DNA from: Chloroflexota bacterium | GTDB lineage: Bacteria > Chloroflexota > Dehalococcoidia > Dehalococcoidales > RBG-16-60-22 | Assembly (NCBI GenBank): GCA_016190695.1 | Contig: JACPQC010000011.1 | Coordinates: 1 to 64,000 of the forward strand | DNA: 64,000 nucleotides | Reading direction: 5' to 3' | In this document: positions 44,828-54,349 of the stretch, piece after piece | Position numbering within the stretch: the first letter of the stretch is position 1 | Layout: each line of letters opens with the position of its first letter | Translations under genes and position numbers: made by a program | Notes under the pieces: model-generated | Database searches by the model: none | Told to the model about the DNA's origin: nothing | Seen by the model: only the letters and a program-made list of their open reading frames with translations

Positions 44828-46029
44828 CAGAATATCCTCGCGTAAGGGGCAATGACCCCGCTGGCTACCGTCCCCGGCCCGATGCGGGCGCCATTGCCGA
44901 TGAGGCTGCCAACATTGAGGGAGGCATTGATGCCGGTCTCCACATCATCCCCGACGATGACCCCCAGCTTGCGCCTGCCGGTATCGATGTCTTCCACCCG
45001 CACCGGCTTCTTGTCCAGCCTGAGATTGGCCACCTTGGTGCCGGAGCCGAAGTTACACTTCTCACCGATGACGCTATCGCCCACGTAGTTATGGTGCGGT
45101 ATCTTGCTGCCCCGCATTATTATGGAGTTCTTGACCTCTACGGCGGAGCCGATGTGGCACTCGTCGCCGATAGCGGTGCCCGGGCGGAGATAGCAGTTGG
45201 GGCCGATGTCACAGCCTTCCCCGATGATCACCGGGCCGACAATATATGAACCGGACCTGATTATGGTATTGGCGCCGATCCGGACATTCCCCTTTATCAT
45301 CACATTCGTTTCGATTTCCCCGGAGCAGGCCGGTTCCGCCCGGGCTAATAACCGCTCGTTCACGGCCAGCAGGTCCCAGGGATAGCTCAGGTCAAGCCAG
45401 GAGTCCAGCTTTCGATAAGAGACCTTGCTTCCGGTATCGATCATCAACTGGATGGCAGCCGGTATCTCATACTCGCCGCGCGGGGATTTCGGCGTCCGGG
45501 CTATTGCATCGAAGATGCCGGTGGTGAAGCGGTACAAGCCGGCATTGGCCAGACGCGAGGGCGGCGCCAGCACTTTTTCATAAATGTGGAGGATCCGGTC
45601 CTGGCTCACCTGCACCACCCCCAGCCCCCGCGTGTCTTCGACCTCGAAAAGGCCCAGGACGTTGCCCTCCATGAGCGATTGATCTTTAATGTCCTTCCGG
45701 CTGACAATGATGTCCCCGTTCATGACCAGGAAACTGTCGCCGACCAGTCCCTGGGCCATCATTATGGCGTCAGCCGTGCCCAGTTGTCTTTGCTGCTGGC
45801 AGTATTCAATATTGATACCCCAGCGCTCGCCCCGGCCAAAATAATCGCGCACCTGCTCATCGCGGTAGCCCACGATAAAGATGAAGTCCTTTATGCCCGC
45901 CTCCCTGGCCTCGATGAGCAGGTGCTCCAGGATAGGCTGGTTGGCCAGCGGGAGCATTACTTTGGGCCGGGTATAGGTCAGGGGGCGCATCCGCTTGCCC
46001 TCGCCCGCCGCCAGAATCACCGCCTTCAC
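44827..46029 (-). CDS. GlmU-like sugar-1-phosphate nucleotidylyltransferase/acyltransferase (A)
   Basis: A 400-aa paralogue of the next gene. It carries LAAGEGKRMRPLTYTRPKVMLPL, then VMNGDIIVSR. The C-terminal hexapeptide helix contains VRIGANTIIRSGSYIVGP and IIGEGCDIGPNCYLRPG. NSIIMRGSKIPHHNYVGDSVIGEKCNFGSG resembles the acetyl-CoA-binding region of GlmU, which is clearer here than in copy B, so this copy is the better candidate for UDP-GlcNAc synthesis. It lies 21 bp after the glmM-like gene. Confidence 0.88.
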   Translation of the reverse strand: MKAVILAAGEGKRMRPLTYTRPKVMLPLANQPILEHLLIEAREAGIKDFIFIVGYRDEQVRDYFGRGERWGINIEYCQQQRQLGTADAIMMAQGLVGDSFLVMNGDIIVSRKDIKDQSLMEGNVLGLFEVEDTRGLGVVQVSQDRILHIYEKVLAPPSRLANAGLYRFTTGIFDAIARTPKSPRGEYEIPAAIQLMIDTGSKVSYRKLDSWLDLSYPWDLLAVNERLLARAEPACSGEIETNVMIKGNVRIGANTIIRSGSYIVGPVIIGEGCDIGPNCYLRPGTAIGDECHIGSAVEVKNSIIMRGSKIPHHNYVGDSVIGEKCNFGSGTKVANLRLDKKPVRVEDIDTGRRKLGVIVGDDVETGINASLNVGSLIGNGARIGPGTVASGVIAPYARIF

Positions 46030-46050
46030 TGTATCTCTCCTTATTTGCGG

Positions 46051-47325
46051 TTACGCGCCGGTGACCGCCATGCGGCCATCATGGTAAATCTGCTGCGCCC
46101 GTTCCTCGCTCCTGGCTTCGGCGGTCAACCTGATCCTCGGCTCTGTGCCCGATGGCCTGACCAGGAGCCAACCGTCCTCGAACTGGAGACGGACGCCATC
46201 AATTCTATCAACAGACAGTGGCTTTAGCTCCAGCAGCCTGGCTTCGATATCAGCCAGCGCCGTGCCATTGCTGCTGACGCTGCCCCTGACCAGGGGATAT
46301 GACGGCACCTCGTCGGCAAGCTCGGCCAGTGGGCGCCGGCTGGCGGCGGAGGCGACCTGGGCAGCGGCATAGATGCCATCGGGACACAGCGATGTCCTGG
46401 GGAACATCCAGGCCCCCGAGGTCTCGCCGCCGAAATCCCCGCCATTTTTCAGCTCTTCGGAGACAAAGCTGTCACCGACCCTGGTGCGCCGGATGTTGAA
46501 ACCCATGTCATCCAGGGCCATAGAGGCATCTACGGTGGTCACAACATCCCTGGCCTGCAATGACCGGGCCAGGATGACCAGCAATTTGTCTCCGGTGATG
46601 AACCGCCCCCGGCCGTCAACGGCCATCATGCGGTCGGCGTCGCCGTCGTGGGCTATGCCCAGGTCAGCCCCCAGCTCGCGGGTGGCCATCATCAGATTGC
46701 CCAGGTTGGCCTCGACAGGCTCGATCATGCGGGGAAAGAAGCCGCTGGGATAGCAGTCCAGGGCGGTCACCCGGCAGCCGAGACTACGCATGAGATGGGG
46801 CGTCACCAGCGAGGCCGCCCCGCAGCCGGCATCCACCACCACCTTCAGCCCCAGATCACCAGGGAACTCCCTGAGAATGCTCTCGATATGCTCTTCGATG
46901 GCCCCGCGATAGACGCCGGATGTTTTCATCTCCGGCCAGGGCGCTGTCTTCAAGGCATCGCTCACCAGGTCTTCCACCTGCTGCTGTTGAGCAGGGGAAA
47001 AGGCGGAGCCGTCCGGGTTGAGCAGCTTTATCCCGTTGTATTCGGGGGGATTGTGCGAGGCGGTGATCATCACGCCGGCATCGTACCGCCGGGCGGCAAA
47101 AGCCAGGGTGGGGGTGGGCAGAACGCCGGCATCATCACACCGGCAACCGGCGGCGAGCAGGCCGGACATGACGGCATGCTTCAGAGCATCAGCGGAGGTG
47201 CGGGGATCGCTGCCGATTACAACGTTACGGTGGACCTGCCCCACCGCCAGCCCCACCCTGACTGCCAGGTAGACCAGTTCCCCATCCGCTATCCGCCGTA
47301 TCCCTGAACTGCCGAAGAGCCGCAT
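46051..47325 (-). CDS. glmM: phosphoglucosamine mutase-like phosphohexomutase
   Basis: A 424-aa alpha-D-phosphohexomutase. It starts MRLFGSSGIRR. The phosphoserine loop is ITASHNPPEYNGIK, the metal loop is AHDGDADRMMAVD, the sugar-binding loop is GGETSGAWMF, and the phosphate-binding loop is VRPSGTEPRIRL. Being first in an operon with glmU-like genes and glmS, it most likely interconverts GlcN-6-P and GlcN-1-P; phosphomannomutase activity is also possible. The predicted promoter is so close that the mRNA would be nearly leaderless. Confidence 0.88.
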   Translation of the reverse strand: MRLFGSSGIRRIADGELVYLAVRVGLAVGQVHRNVVIGSDPRTSADALKHAVMSGLLAAGCRCDDAGVLPTPTLAFAARRYDAGVMITASHNPPEYNGIKLLNPDGSAFSPAQQQQVEDLVSDALKTAPWPEMKTSGVYRGAIEEHIESILREFPGDLGLKVVVDAGCGAASLVTPHLMRSLGCRVTALDCYPSGFFPRMIEPVEANLGNLMMATRELGADLGIAHDGDADRMMAVDGRGRFITGDKLLVILARSLQARDVVTTVDASMALDDMGFNIRRTRVGDSFVSEELKNGGDFGGETSGAWMFPRTSLCPDGIYAAAQVASAASRRPLAELADEVPSYPLVRGSVSSNGTALADIEARLLELKPLSVDRIDGVRLQFEDGWLLVRPSGTEPRIRLTAEARSEERAQQIYHDGRMAVTGA

Positions 47326-47335
47326 AACATCCCTA

Positions 47336-47363
47336 ATTCTACAACTTGGGCGGTAAAAGTCAA
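47336..47363 (-). promoter_or_regulatory. predicted promoter of the glmM-glmS operon
   Basis: Read on the minus strand: TTGACT (plus 47358-47363), 16-bp spacer, TAGAAT (plus 47336-47341). The expected start, about 47329, is only a few bases before ATG 47325. Confidence 0.55.
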
Positions 47364-47389
47364 ATGGAAGAATGGCGCTATCTCCGGGG

Positions 47390-47932
47390 CTACTCGGTCA
47401 CGTCAACCCACAGGTGAAGGCGCTGGTAGTCGGTCTCATCAGCGTACAGTATGAACTCCACCTTTTGCCGGAGGCCGGGCTGGTCCGCCGTGAAACTGAC
47501 CTGGCCCTCCCACTTCTCGCGGTCGTCCAGCACCAGCGGCCCGACATCGCCCGCTTCCTCCCCGTTGATGGAGACCATTATCCGGTACGAGATAGTACGT
47601 TGCTCCTGGTTCACAATGCCCGCCAGCACCCGCCCCTCCTGGCCGACCGCCAGACGGGTGGGATAACCGGTGGCCTTGCCACCCGTCCCCAGGATGTAGA
47701 ATTCGGTGAACTTCTCTCCGCGGAAAGGGACGGCGACGCTGTAGATAAGGGCAGCTACCGCCCCCAGCAGCGCCGCTACCAGTACAAAAGATAAAATCCT
47801 GCTGATTTCCAGACTCCTCTGACTCAGACCGACCCGCAGGCGCTCCGTCAGGACAACCCTATCATTCTCGGACGGTCTCTGACCGTTGTTGTTAAACACC
47901 CTCTCAAAATGCCGTTTGTCCCACAGGGGCAC
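47390..47932 (-). CDS. DUF1616 protein with one membrane helix
   Basis: A 180-aa protein with one membrane helix (about residues 45-67) and an extracytoplasmic DUF1616-like domain. The domain shows FTEFYILGTGGKATGYP, IVNQEQRTISYRI and VEFILYAD. Longer DUF1616 proteins have several helices before this domain. The reading frame starts with GTG and no clear ribosome site. It is divergent from the surface-glycan operon and may be functionally tied to envelope glycans, but this is inference. Confidence 0.72.
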   Translation of the reverse strand: MPLWDKRHFERVFNNNGQRPSENDRVVLTERLRVGLSQRSLEISRILSFVLVAALLGAVAALIYSVAVPFRGEKFTEFYILGTGGKATGYPTRLAVGQEGRVLAGIVNQEQRTISYRIMVSINGEEAGDVGPLVLDDREKWEGQVSFTADQPGLRQKVEFILYADETDYQRLHLWVDVTE

Positions 47933-47944
47933 TTAATGTATAAT
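47916..47944 (+). promoter_or_regulatory. predicted promoter of the surface-glycan operon
   Basis: TTGTCC (47916-47921), 17-bp spacer, perfect TATAAT (47939-47944). It overlaps the 5' end of the divergent DUF1616 gene. All fourteen downstream genes are on this strand with short gaps. Confidence 0.6.
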
Positions 47945-47993
47945 GATAACCGATTTCGCAAATAAATGTCTCCCTGGGGTGTTGGGGGAATTC

Positions 47994-48920
47994 ATGGAAA
48001 GGGCACTGGTCACGGGTGGGGCGGGGTTTGTCGGCTCACATCTTGCCGAGGCGCTGGTCGGGCGCGGCTACGGCGTGGTCATTCTCGACGACCTGTCTAC
48101 CGGAAAGGAAGCAAATATCGCCTCGCTGCTTCAGGTAGGCAGGGTGGACTTTGTCAAGGGCACTGTTGGCAACCTGCCCCTGCTCAAGAAGCTATGCCGC
48201 GGCGCCCGCTACGTCTTTCACCTGGCCGCCATCCCCAGCGTGCCGCGGAGCATGAAAAAGCCGCGCGACTCCCACCGGGTGAACGCGACCGGCACCCTGA
48301 ACGTGCTGCTGGCGGCCAGAGACGGCGGGGTGAGCAAGGTGGTCATGGCCTCTTCTTCTTCGGTCTACGGGGATACCCCCACCCTGCCCAAACGGGAGGA
48401 TATGCTGCCCAATCCTCAGTCCCCCTATGCCGCGAGCAAGCTGGCTGCCGAGAACTATTGCCACGTCTTTGACCGTGCCTACGGCCTGCCCACCGTATGC
48501 CTGAGATATTTTAACGTGTACGGGCCCAGGCAGGACCCCGGTTCACAATATGCGGCAGTCATCCCCAGGTTTATCAGCCGGGTGGTTGCGGGTATGCCGC
48601 CGGTTATCTTCGGGGACGGCCAGCAGACGAGGGACTTCACCTACGTGGCGGACGTTGTCCAGGCCAACCTGCTTGCCGCCGAGAGCGATGCCACCGGCTG
48701 TTTCAACATCGGCAGCGGGGAGAGGACAACGATAAACCGGCTTGCCGGGCTGGTCATCAGCCTCACGGGAAACAGCGTCAGCCCGGTCTACGAGCCAGCC
48801 CGCCCCGGAGATATTGAACACAGCCTGGCCGATATTTCACTCGCCGGGGGTTTCGGATACCGGCCGGGGTTCAATCTTGAAACTGGCCTGGCGCGGGCCG
48901 TGGAGGGGTTGCTCAAATGA
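47994..48920 (+). CDS. UDP-sugar 4-epimerase family (extended SDR)
   Basis: A 308-aa extended short-chain dehydrogenase. The NAD site is VTGGAGFVGSHL (about residues 6-17). Catalytic elements are SSSSVYGDT and YAASK, and the substrate region is RYFNVYGPRQDPGSQYAAVIPRF. This matches the UDP-glucose/UDP-GlcNAc 4-epimerase group (GalE, WbpP, TviC). Pairing with the next gene, a UDP-sugar dehydrogenase, resembles the TviB/TviC pair that makes N-acetylgalactosaminuronate. ATG 47994 has GGGGGAA upstream. It overlaps the next gene by 4 bp. Confidence 0.9.
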   Translation: MERALVTGGAGFVGSHLAEALVGRGYGVVILDDLSTGKEANIASLLQVGRVDFVKGTVGNLPLLKKLCRGARYVFHLAAIPSVPRSMKKPRDSHRVNATGTLNVLLAARDGGVSKVVMASSSSVYGDTPTLPKREDMLPNPQSPYAASKLAAENYCHVFDRAYGLPTVCLRYFNVYGPRQDPGSQYAAVIPRFISRVVAGMPPVIFGDGQQTRDFTYVADVVQANLLAAESDATGCFNIGSGERTTINRLAGLVISLTGNSVSPVYEPARPGDIEHSLADISLAGGFGYRPGFNLETGLARAVEGLLK

Positions 48921-50164
48921 GGTACGACCTGGACAGGGCGGTGGTGTGCGTTGTGGGGCTAGGCTATGTCGGCTGGCCACTGGCCGAGGCCTTTTCCCAG
49001 GTGATGAAGGTCATCGGCTTCGATATCAACCCGGACAAAGTGAACGGCCGCGCCTCGAACCCCAACCTGTCCCTCACCACCGACGCGGCGGCCATCGGCC
49101 AAGCCGATTTCGTCATAATCTGCGTGCCGACCCCGGTGACATCCACGCGGGAGCCTGACCTCTCCTTCATCGTCAGCTCTGCCGAGTCCGTCGGCATCAA
49201 CATGAGAAAAGGGGCGACAGTGGTCCTGGAATCCACCGTTTTCCCGGGCGTCACCGAGGATATCATGTTGCCCATCCTTGAGCGGAAGTCAGGGCTGAAA
49301 TGCGGCCAGGACTTCTGGGTGGGCTATTCGCCCGAACGGATCAACCCCGGCGACGAGGCCCACGAAATAGGCAAAATCACCAAGGTGGTCTCCGGCATGG
49401 ACGGCGAGACCACGGAGACGCTATCCGCGCTGTACCGCAGGATAGCCGCCGGTGTCTTCATCGCCAGGGACATCAGGACTGCCGAGGCCGCCAAGGTTAT
49501 CGAAAATATCCAGCGGGACCTGAACATTGCCCTGGTCAACGAACTGGCGATGATATTCGAAAAGATGGACCTCGATATCAACGATGTCCTGGACGCTGCC
49601 GCCACCAAGTGGAACTTCCAGAGGTACTCCCCGGGCATGGTCGGCGGGCACTGCATACCGGTCGACCCCTACTACCTGGTATACAAGGCCAGGGAAATGG
49701 GCTACCATGCCCAGGTGATACTGGCGGGGCGGGCGATAAACGATTACATGCCCAGGCATATCGCCGGCATGACCATAAAGGCGCTGAACAGCGCGGGCAA
49801 GGTGATCAAAGGGGCCAGGGCGCTGATAATGGGGCTAACTTACAAGGAGAATGTCCCGGATACCAGGGAAAGCCCGGTCAAGAGCATGGTGGAGGAACTC
49901 CATGAGTTCGGGGTAGAGGTGTTCGGCTATGACCCCTTGCTTTCCCACGCCGGCGGCGAGTTCGACGTCACCATGGTGGACGGCCCGGAAGAGGTCGCCG
50001 GCCTGGACGCCGTCATTGTCACCGTGCCCCACAGCGCCTTCAAGAAGATATCGCTGGGCGAGCTTAAGAAATCAATGAACGGCAACCCGGTACTGATAGA
50101 TGTAAAACAGCTATTCGACCGCGGCCAGGCGGAAGCCGAAGGTTTCTACTACCGCACTCTCTGA
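48917..50164 (+). CDS. UDP-sugar 6-dehydrogenase (WbpA/TviB-like)
   Basis: A 415-aa nucleotide-sugar dehydrogenase oxidising C6 to a carboxylate in two NAD-dependent steps. The Rossmann motif is [12 protein letters not shown], then CVPTPV and [10 protein letters not shown]. The catalytic Cys is in [12 protein letters not shown] (about residue 250), and the C-terminal domain has [16 protein letters not shown]. The [11 protein letters not shown] and [12 protein letters not shown] forms are those of UDP-N-acetylhexosamine dehydrogenases rather than UDP-glucose dehydrogenase. It would supply uronic acid residues for the glycan. Confidence 0.92.
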   Translation: MRYDLDRAVVCVVGLGYVGWPLAEAFSQVMKVIGFDINPDKVNGRASNPNLSLTTDAAAIGQADFVIICVPTPVTSTREPDLSFIVSSAESVGINMRKGATVVLESTVFPGVTEDIMLPILERKSGLKCGQDFWVGYSPERINPGDEAHEIGKITKVVSGMDGETTETLSALYRRIAAGVFIARDIRTAEAAKVIENIQRDLNIALVNELAMIFEKMDLDINDVLDAAATKWNFQRYSPGMVGGHCIPVDPYYLVYKAREMGYHAQVILAGRAINDYMPRHIAGMTIKALNSAGKVIKGARALIMGLTYKENVPDTRESPVKSMVEELHEFGVEVFGYDPLLSHAGGEFDVTMVDGPEEVAGLDAVIVTVPHSAFKKISLGELKKSMNGNPVLIDVKQLFDRGQAEAEGFYYRTL

Positions 50165-50177
50165 GCTGGAGAATTTT

Positions 50178-51248
50178 ATGAAAAAAGCGCTCATCACCGG
50201 CATCACCGGTCAGGACGGGTCTTACCTGGCGGAGATACTGCTGGCCAAAGATTATGAGGTCCACGGGCTTATCCGCCGGTCAAGCAGCTTCAGCACCTCG
50301 CGGATAGACCACCTGTACGTGGACTTCCACCAGGCCGGGGCGCGGCTGTTCCTGCACTACGGGGACCTGACCGACTCCGGGCAGTTGACCAACCTCATCT
50401 ACCACATTGAGCCGGACGAAATTTATCACCTGGGAGCGCAGAGCCACGTCCGGCTCAGCTTCGATATGCCGGAATATACCGGCGATGTGACCGCGCTGGG
50501 AACGACACGGATACTGGAGGCGGTGAGGCGCAGCGGGGTCAAGGCCAGGTTCTACCAGGCCTCCAGCAGCGAGATGTTCGGGGCGGCACCGCCCCCCCAG
50601 AGCGAGACCACCCGCCTCCAGCCCCGGAGTCCTTACGCCGCCGCCAAGGCCTACGCCTACTGGATGGCGGTGAACTACCGCGAGGGGTACGGACTGTACG
50701 CCGTCAACGGCATCCTGTTCAACCACGAATCGCCCCGGCGGGGACAGACCTTCGTCACCAGGAAGATAACCAGGGCCATCGCCGATATCCAGGCAGGGAA
50801 ACAGCAGCACCTGTACCTGGGCAACCTCAAGGCCAGGAGGGACTGGGGTTACGCGCCGGAGTACGTTGACGCCATGTGGCACATGCTCCAGCAGGACAAG
50901 CCTGACGACTACGCTATCGGCACCGGGGAGACCCATTCTGTAGAAGAGTTTCTTCAGGAGTCATTTGAGTACGCCGGCCTTGACTGGCGTGAGCACGTGC
51001 GCATAGACGAGAGGTATTTCCGGCCCACCGAGGTGGAGGTGCTGGTAGCGGACTCCTCGAAGGCGCGGAAAGCGCTGGGCTGGAACCCCAAAATATGTTT
51101 TAAAGAGCTGGTCAGGATAATGGTAGACGCCGATTTGGAGGCGGCCGGACTGACACCGCCCGGAGAGGCCAGGGCCATTCTGGCGGGCAAGGGGTTCAGC
51201 ACCCGCGATACCGCCCTGTGCAGCCACACCTTTACCGGGATGGAATAG
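50178..51248 (+). CDS. gmd: GDP-mannose 4,6-dehydratase
   Basis: A 356-aa enzyme forming GDP-4-keto-6-deoxymannose. It begins [18 protein letters not shown] and contains [25 protein letters not shown], the [12 protein letters not shown] catalytic region and [19 protein letters not shown]. These are Gmd signatures. Its keto product is the substrate for perosamine, fucose or rhamnose routes; an aminotransferase of the perosamine-synthase type at 56700 makes GDP-perosamine the best guess. Confidence 0.96.
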   Translation: MKKALITGITGQDGSYLAEILLAKDYEVHGLIRRSSSFSTSRIDHLYVDFHQAGARLFLHYGDLTDSGQLTNLIYHIEPDEIYHLGAQSHVRLSFDMPEYTGDVTALGTTRILEAVRRSGVKARFYQASSSEMFGAAPPPQSETTRLQPRSPYAAAKAYAYWMAVNYREGYGLYAVNGILFNHESPRRGQTFVTRKITRAIADIQAGKQQHLYLGNLKARRDWGYAPEYVDAMWHMLQQDKPDDYAIGTGETHSVEEFLQESFEYAGLDWREHVRIDERYFRPTEVEVLVADSSKARKALGWNPKICFKELVRIMVDADLEAAGLTPPGEARAILAGKGFSTRDTALCSHTFTGME

Positions 51249-51269
51249 GCCAGTTTAGCGAGGGAATAA

Positions 51270-52517
51270 ATGGTGCAATCGAAAATAGAAGGACTGCAGG
51301 CGGCCCATAAAGGCGGCAAGTATGCCGGAAACGAGTTAAAATATGTTAAGAGCTTCCTGGACAACGAGAAGAAGCCCTGGACACTATTGCTGGAAAAGGC
51401 CTTCGCGGAGAGGTTCGGCGCCCGCTATGCCATCGCCCATAACTCGGGCACTTCGGCGCTGCATAGCTGCCTGGCCACCGCCGGTGTCGGCCCCGGAGAC
51501 GAGGTCATCAGCCCGGCGCTGACGGTGATAATGGACGCACTGGTCACCCTGCACCAGAACGCCGTGCCGGTGTTCGCCGATATCGACCCCGACACCTTTA
51601 ATATCGATCCGGCTGATATCCGCCGCAAGATAACCAGCCGGACAAAAGCCATCATCGCCGTCTCCCTGTACGGGCTGCCCGCCGACATCGGCCCTATCAT
51701 GGAGATCGCCAGAGAGCACAACCTCACCGTTATCGAGGACAGCGCCCAGTGCGTCCTGGGCATGTATCATGGCCGCATCGCCGGCACCATCGGCCACATG
51801 GGCTGTTTCAGCCTGGAACGGACCAAGCACCTGCCCACCGGCGAGGGCGGTATGGTGCTGACCAACGATGAACGCCTGGCTGAGCGCGTGCGCAAATTCG
51901 GCGGCATCGGCTACAAAAATCTCAAGGCTGAAGAGGGACGGATGCAGGTCAACCCTTCCAGCTTCCAGGACCCGGACTACAAGCGGCATGACTTCTTCGG
52001 CTGGAACTACCGCATGCCGGAAATCTGCGCCGCGGTCGGCCTGGCCCAGGTGGAGAGGGTGGACGAAATAGTGGCGCAGCGCCAGGCCATTGCCCGCCTG
52101 TACGAGGAGGCCATCGCCGGCTGCGACTGGCTGGTCCCCCAGAAGACGCCGCCTGGGCTGGTGAACTCGTATTATACCTATGCCGTCAAGTTCGAGGGCG
52201 CGGCCGCCCCGGGCATGTCCTGGAAGGAGTTCTACAACCTGCACGTTGAGATGGGCGGCGACCGCTTCTACTCAGCCTGGAGCGTGCCCTACTTTGAGCC
52301 GGTGCTCATACAGGCGCAGTTCTACGGCAAGGACTGCCCCACCGGCTGCCCCTGGTATAATGGACAGGTGAGCTGGGAAAGAGGCCTGTGCCCCCATGCT
52401 GAGGCCATCCAGCCCAAGATGATGCAGTTCAAGACCAACTACCGGAACATGGAGCTGGCCAGGGAGAAGATCGGCATCCTGAAGAAGACCATCGCCCGCG
52501 CGGAGGGACGTAAGTGA
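51270..52517 (+). CDS. DegT/DnrJ/EryC1/StrS sugar aminotransferase (415 aa)
   Basis: PLP-dependent aminotransferase for nucleotide sugars. The PLP phosphate loop is HNSGTSALHS, the Asp-containing stretch is VIEDSAQCVLG, and the Schiff-base Lys lies in CFSLERTKHLPTGEGG. It is longer than the usual 370-390 aa, with an insertion around FQDPDYKRHDFFGWNYRMPE. Possible roles are the LegC-like step of the nonulosonate branch or a separate amino sugar. It overlaps the next gene by 4 bp. Confidence 0.86.
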   Translation: MVQSKIEGLQAAHKGGKYAGNELKYVKSFLDNEKKPWTLLLEKAFAERFGARYAIAHNSGTSALHSCLATAGVGPGDEVISPALTVIMDALVTLHQNAVPVFADIDPDTFNIDPADIRRKITSRTKAIIAVSLYGLPADIGPIMEIAREHNLTVIEDSAQCVLGMYHGRIAGTIGHMGCFSLERTKHLPTGEGGMVLTNDERLAERVRKFGGIGYKNLKAEEGRMQVNPSSFQDPDYKRHDFFGWNYRMPEICAAVGLAQVERVDEIVAQRQAIARLYEEAIAGCDWLVPQKTPPGLVNSYYTYAVKFEGAAAPGMSWKEFYNLHVEMGGDRFYSAWSVPYFEPVLIQAQFYGKDCPTGCPWYNGQVSWERGLCPHAEAIQPKMMQFKTNYRNMELAREKIGILKKTIARAEGRK

Positions 52518-53260
52518 GACCAGCCGGACTGATCACCGTGCGCACCGGCTCATCACGGCTGAAGGACAAATGCCTGCTGTCCTTCGGGGAAGGCAATGTC
52601 ATCGAGCACATCATCCGGCGCGCCAGGTACTCCGGCTTCGAGCCGATGGTATGCACCACCACGCTGGCGGAAGATGATATTATTGAGGAAACAGCCCGGA
52701 GGGAAGGCTGCCCGGTCTACCGGGGCAGTGTCAAAGACAAGCTCGAGAGGTGGCTGGACGCCTGCCAGGAGTTCGATATCAGCGCCGTCCACACCATAGA
52801 CGCCGATGACCCCTTCTTCGATGGCCCGCTGGGGCACCAGAGCTTTCGACTGCTTCAGCAGGGCTACGATATCGTCTATCCCTCCAGCCGCGTCTTTATC
52901 GGCGGCGTGGGCTTTTCTCTCACCCGCGATGTCATGGCCAGGGCCTGCGCGTTGAAACAGAGCGACGATACCGAGATGATGTGGTACTTTATGGAGAAGG
53001 TGCCCGGGCTGAGGCGCACAGAACTGCCGGTGGCCGAAGCGGGAACGGCCAGGATACGCCTGACTCTGGACTACGAAGAGGACTACTGGCTGCTCTGCAC
53101 CGTGCTCCGGGTGCTCGGCCCCCTGGCGGGCAGGGCGGAGATCGAAGACCTGTTTGCCCGCAACCCGGACCTGCACCGGGTCAACTGGTTTCGCAACGAT
53201 GAGTGGAAGAGGTTGCAGCAGGAAAAGGGGAAGGCGGCCGTGGAGGCATCGGATGTTTGA
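52514..53260 (+). CDS. SpsF/NeuA-like cytidylyltransferase
   Basis: A 248-aa protein with a nucleotidyltransferase N-terminus: LITVRTGSSRLKDKCLLSFG is a variant of the RxGSxRxxxK cytidylyltransferase loop, followed by HTIDADDPFFDG with the metal aspartates. It resembles SpsF and CMP-sialic acid synthetases. With a NeuB gene in the same operon it could activate a nonulosonic acid with CTP. The start is GTG 52514, overlapping the previous stop as GTGA. Its 3' end overlaps the next gene by 8 bp. Confidence 0.8.
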   Translation: MRPAGLITVRTGSSRLKDKCLLSFGEGNVIEHIIRRARYSGFEPMVCTTTLAEDDIIEETARREGCPVYRGSVKDKLERWLDACQEFDISAVHTIDADDPFFDGPLGHQSFRLLQQGYDIVYPSSRVFIGGVGFSLTRDVMARACALKQSDDTEMMWYFMEKVPGLRRTELPVAEAGTARIRLTLDYEEDYWLLCTVLRVLGPLAGRAEIEDLFARNPDLHRVNWFRNDEWKRLQQEKGKAAVEASDV

Positions 53261-54326
53261 CATTGATTTCTACATGAAGGTCCATGACCTCAAATACCAG
53301 CTCATGAGCGGGAATACCGAAGACCGGCACGTCCTCTTCCAGAAGCTGGAGGAGTGCCGCAGCCCGAAGCCGGTGATATACAACATCGAGACCACCAACG
53401 CCTGCAACATGAGATGCGAGATGTGCCCCCGCACCACCATGATGACCCGCTCTATCGAGACGCTGGACATGGGCGTTTACCGGCGGGTCGTGGAGCAGAT
53501 AGAGCCTTTTCCCCAGGCCAGGTGGCGAGAGTGGGAAGACTTCGTCGAGAAGCACTACGGCATCCCCCGGAACGACATGAGCGAGAACCACTTCTTCCTG
53601 TACATCATCCCAAAGGTGATAGTGCTCCACGGCTACGGCGATCCCCTGCTGGACAGGAAACTGCCGGAGAGGGTAAGGCTGCTCACCGAGAAGAACATCC
53701 CGTCCTACTTTAGCTGCAACCCGGCGAACATAGACGTCGAGAGGACGCGCCAGATGTTTGAAAACGGGCTGGGCTACGTAAAATACTCGGTGGAAGCTAC
53801 CGACGACATCCGCCATAAAGAAGTCAGGGGCAGCGCTTCCAACTTTACCTCTGCTTATCATCAAATTCTCCAGTTGCTTGATTTGAAGGCGAGGCACGGC
53901 TATGATACTACCATCGTCATAACCATGCTCGACCTCAACAAGCCCTGGCAGGAAGAGGAGTTCCAGAAGTTGCAGGAGGCGTTCGGCGGCCTGGACGTCT
54001 ACGTCTATCTCAAGAGCCAGGACCAGAAATGGTACGAGAACAAGACCCAGCCCACCAGGTCCATTCACTGGACCGAGTTCTGCCAGTTCCCCTGGTCATC
54101 CATGACCATCAAGTCCAACGGGGAGGCGGTGGAGTGCGTGGAGGACTATAACAACGAGATCATCCTGGGCGATGCCAGCAAGGAATCCCTCTATGACATC
54201 TGGAACGGCGAGAGGTACCGGAAACTGAGGGAAGACCATTTCAACCGGACGCGGGGCATCAAGTGCACCGAGCGCTGTGACATGAAGCTCATCGGCGCTT
54301 ATACGCGACAGGGTGCCGCCGTTTAG
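53253..54326 (+). CDS. radical SAM protein with SPASM-like C-terminus
   Basis: A 357-aa radical SAM enzyme. The CX3CX2C motif NACNMRCEMCPR (Cys51, 55, 58) binds the [4Fe-4S]-SAM cluster. The C-terminal region has cysteines in FCQFPWSSM, AVECVEDYN and GIKCTERCDM, consistent with a SPASM-type auxiliary cluster, along with ILGDASKESLYDIWNGERYRKLR. ATG 53253 with GGAGG upstream is chosen over ATG 53154, which would lie inside the previous gene. Radical SAM enzymes in glycan operons often modify sugars by dehydration, epimerisation or carbon chemistry. The reaction is unknown. Confidence 0.88.
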   Translation: MFDIDFYMKVHDLKYQLMSGNTEDRHVLFQKLEECRSPKPVIYNIETTNACNMRCEMCPRTTMMTRSIETLDMGVYRRVVEQIEPFPQARWREWEDFVEKHYGIPRNDMSENHFFLYIIPKVIVLHGYGDPLLDRKLPERVRLLTEKNIPSYFSCNPANIDVERTRQMFENGLGYVKYSVEATDDIRHKEVRGSASNFTSAYHQILQLLDLKARHGYDTTIVITMLDLNKPWQEEEFQKLQEAFGGLDVYVYLKSQDQKWYENKTQPTRSIHWTEFCQFPWSSMTIKSNGEAVECVEDYNNEIILGDASKESLYDIWNGERYRKLREDHFNRTRGIKCTERCDMKLIGAYTRQGAAV

Positions 54327-54349
54327 CAATGACGCGAACGAGGCAGTGA

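Noticed and set aside
50280-52244. long minus-strand frames opposite gmd and the aminotransferase
   Set aside because: Antisense shadows of well-supported genes, without ribosome sites or conserved motifs.
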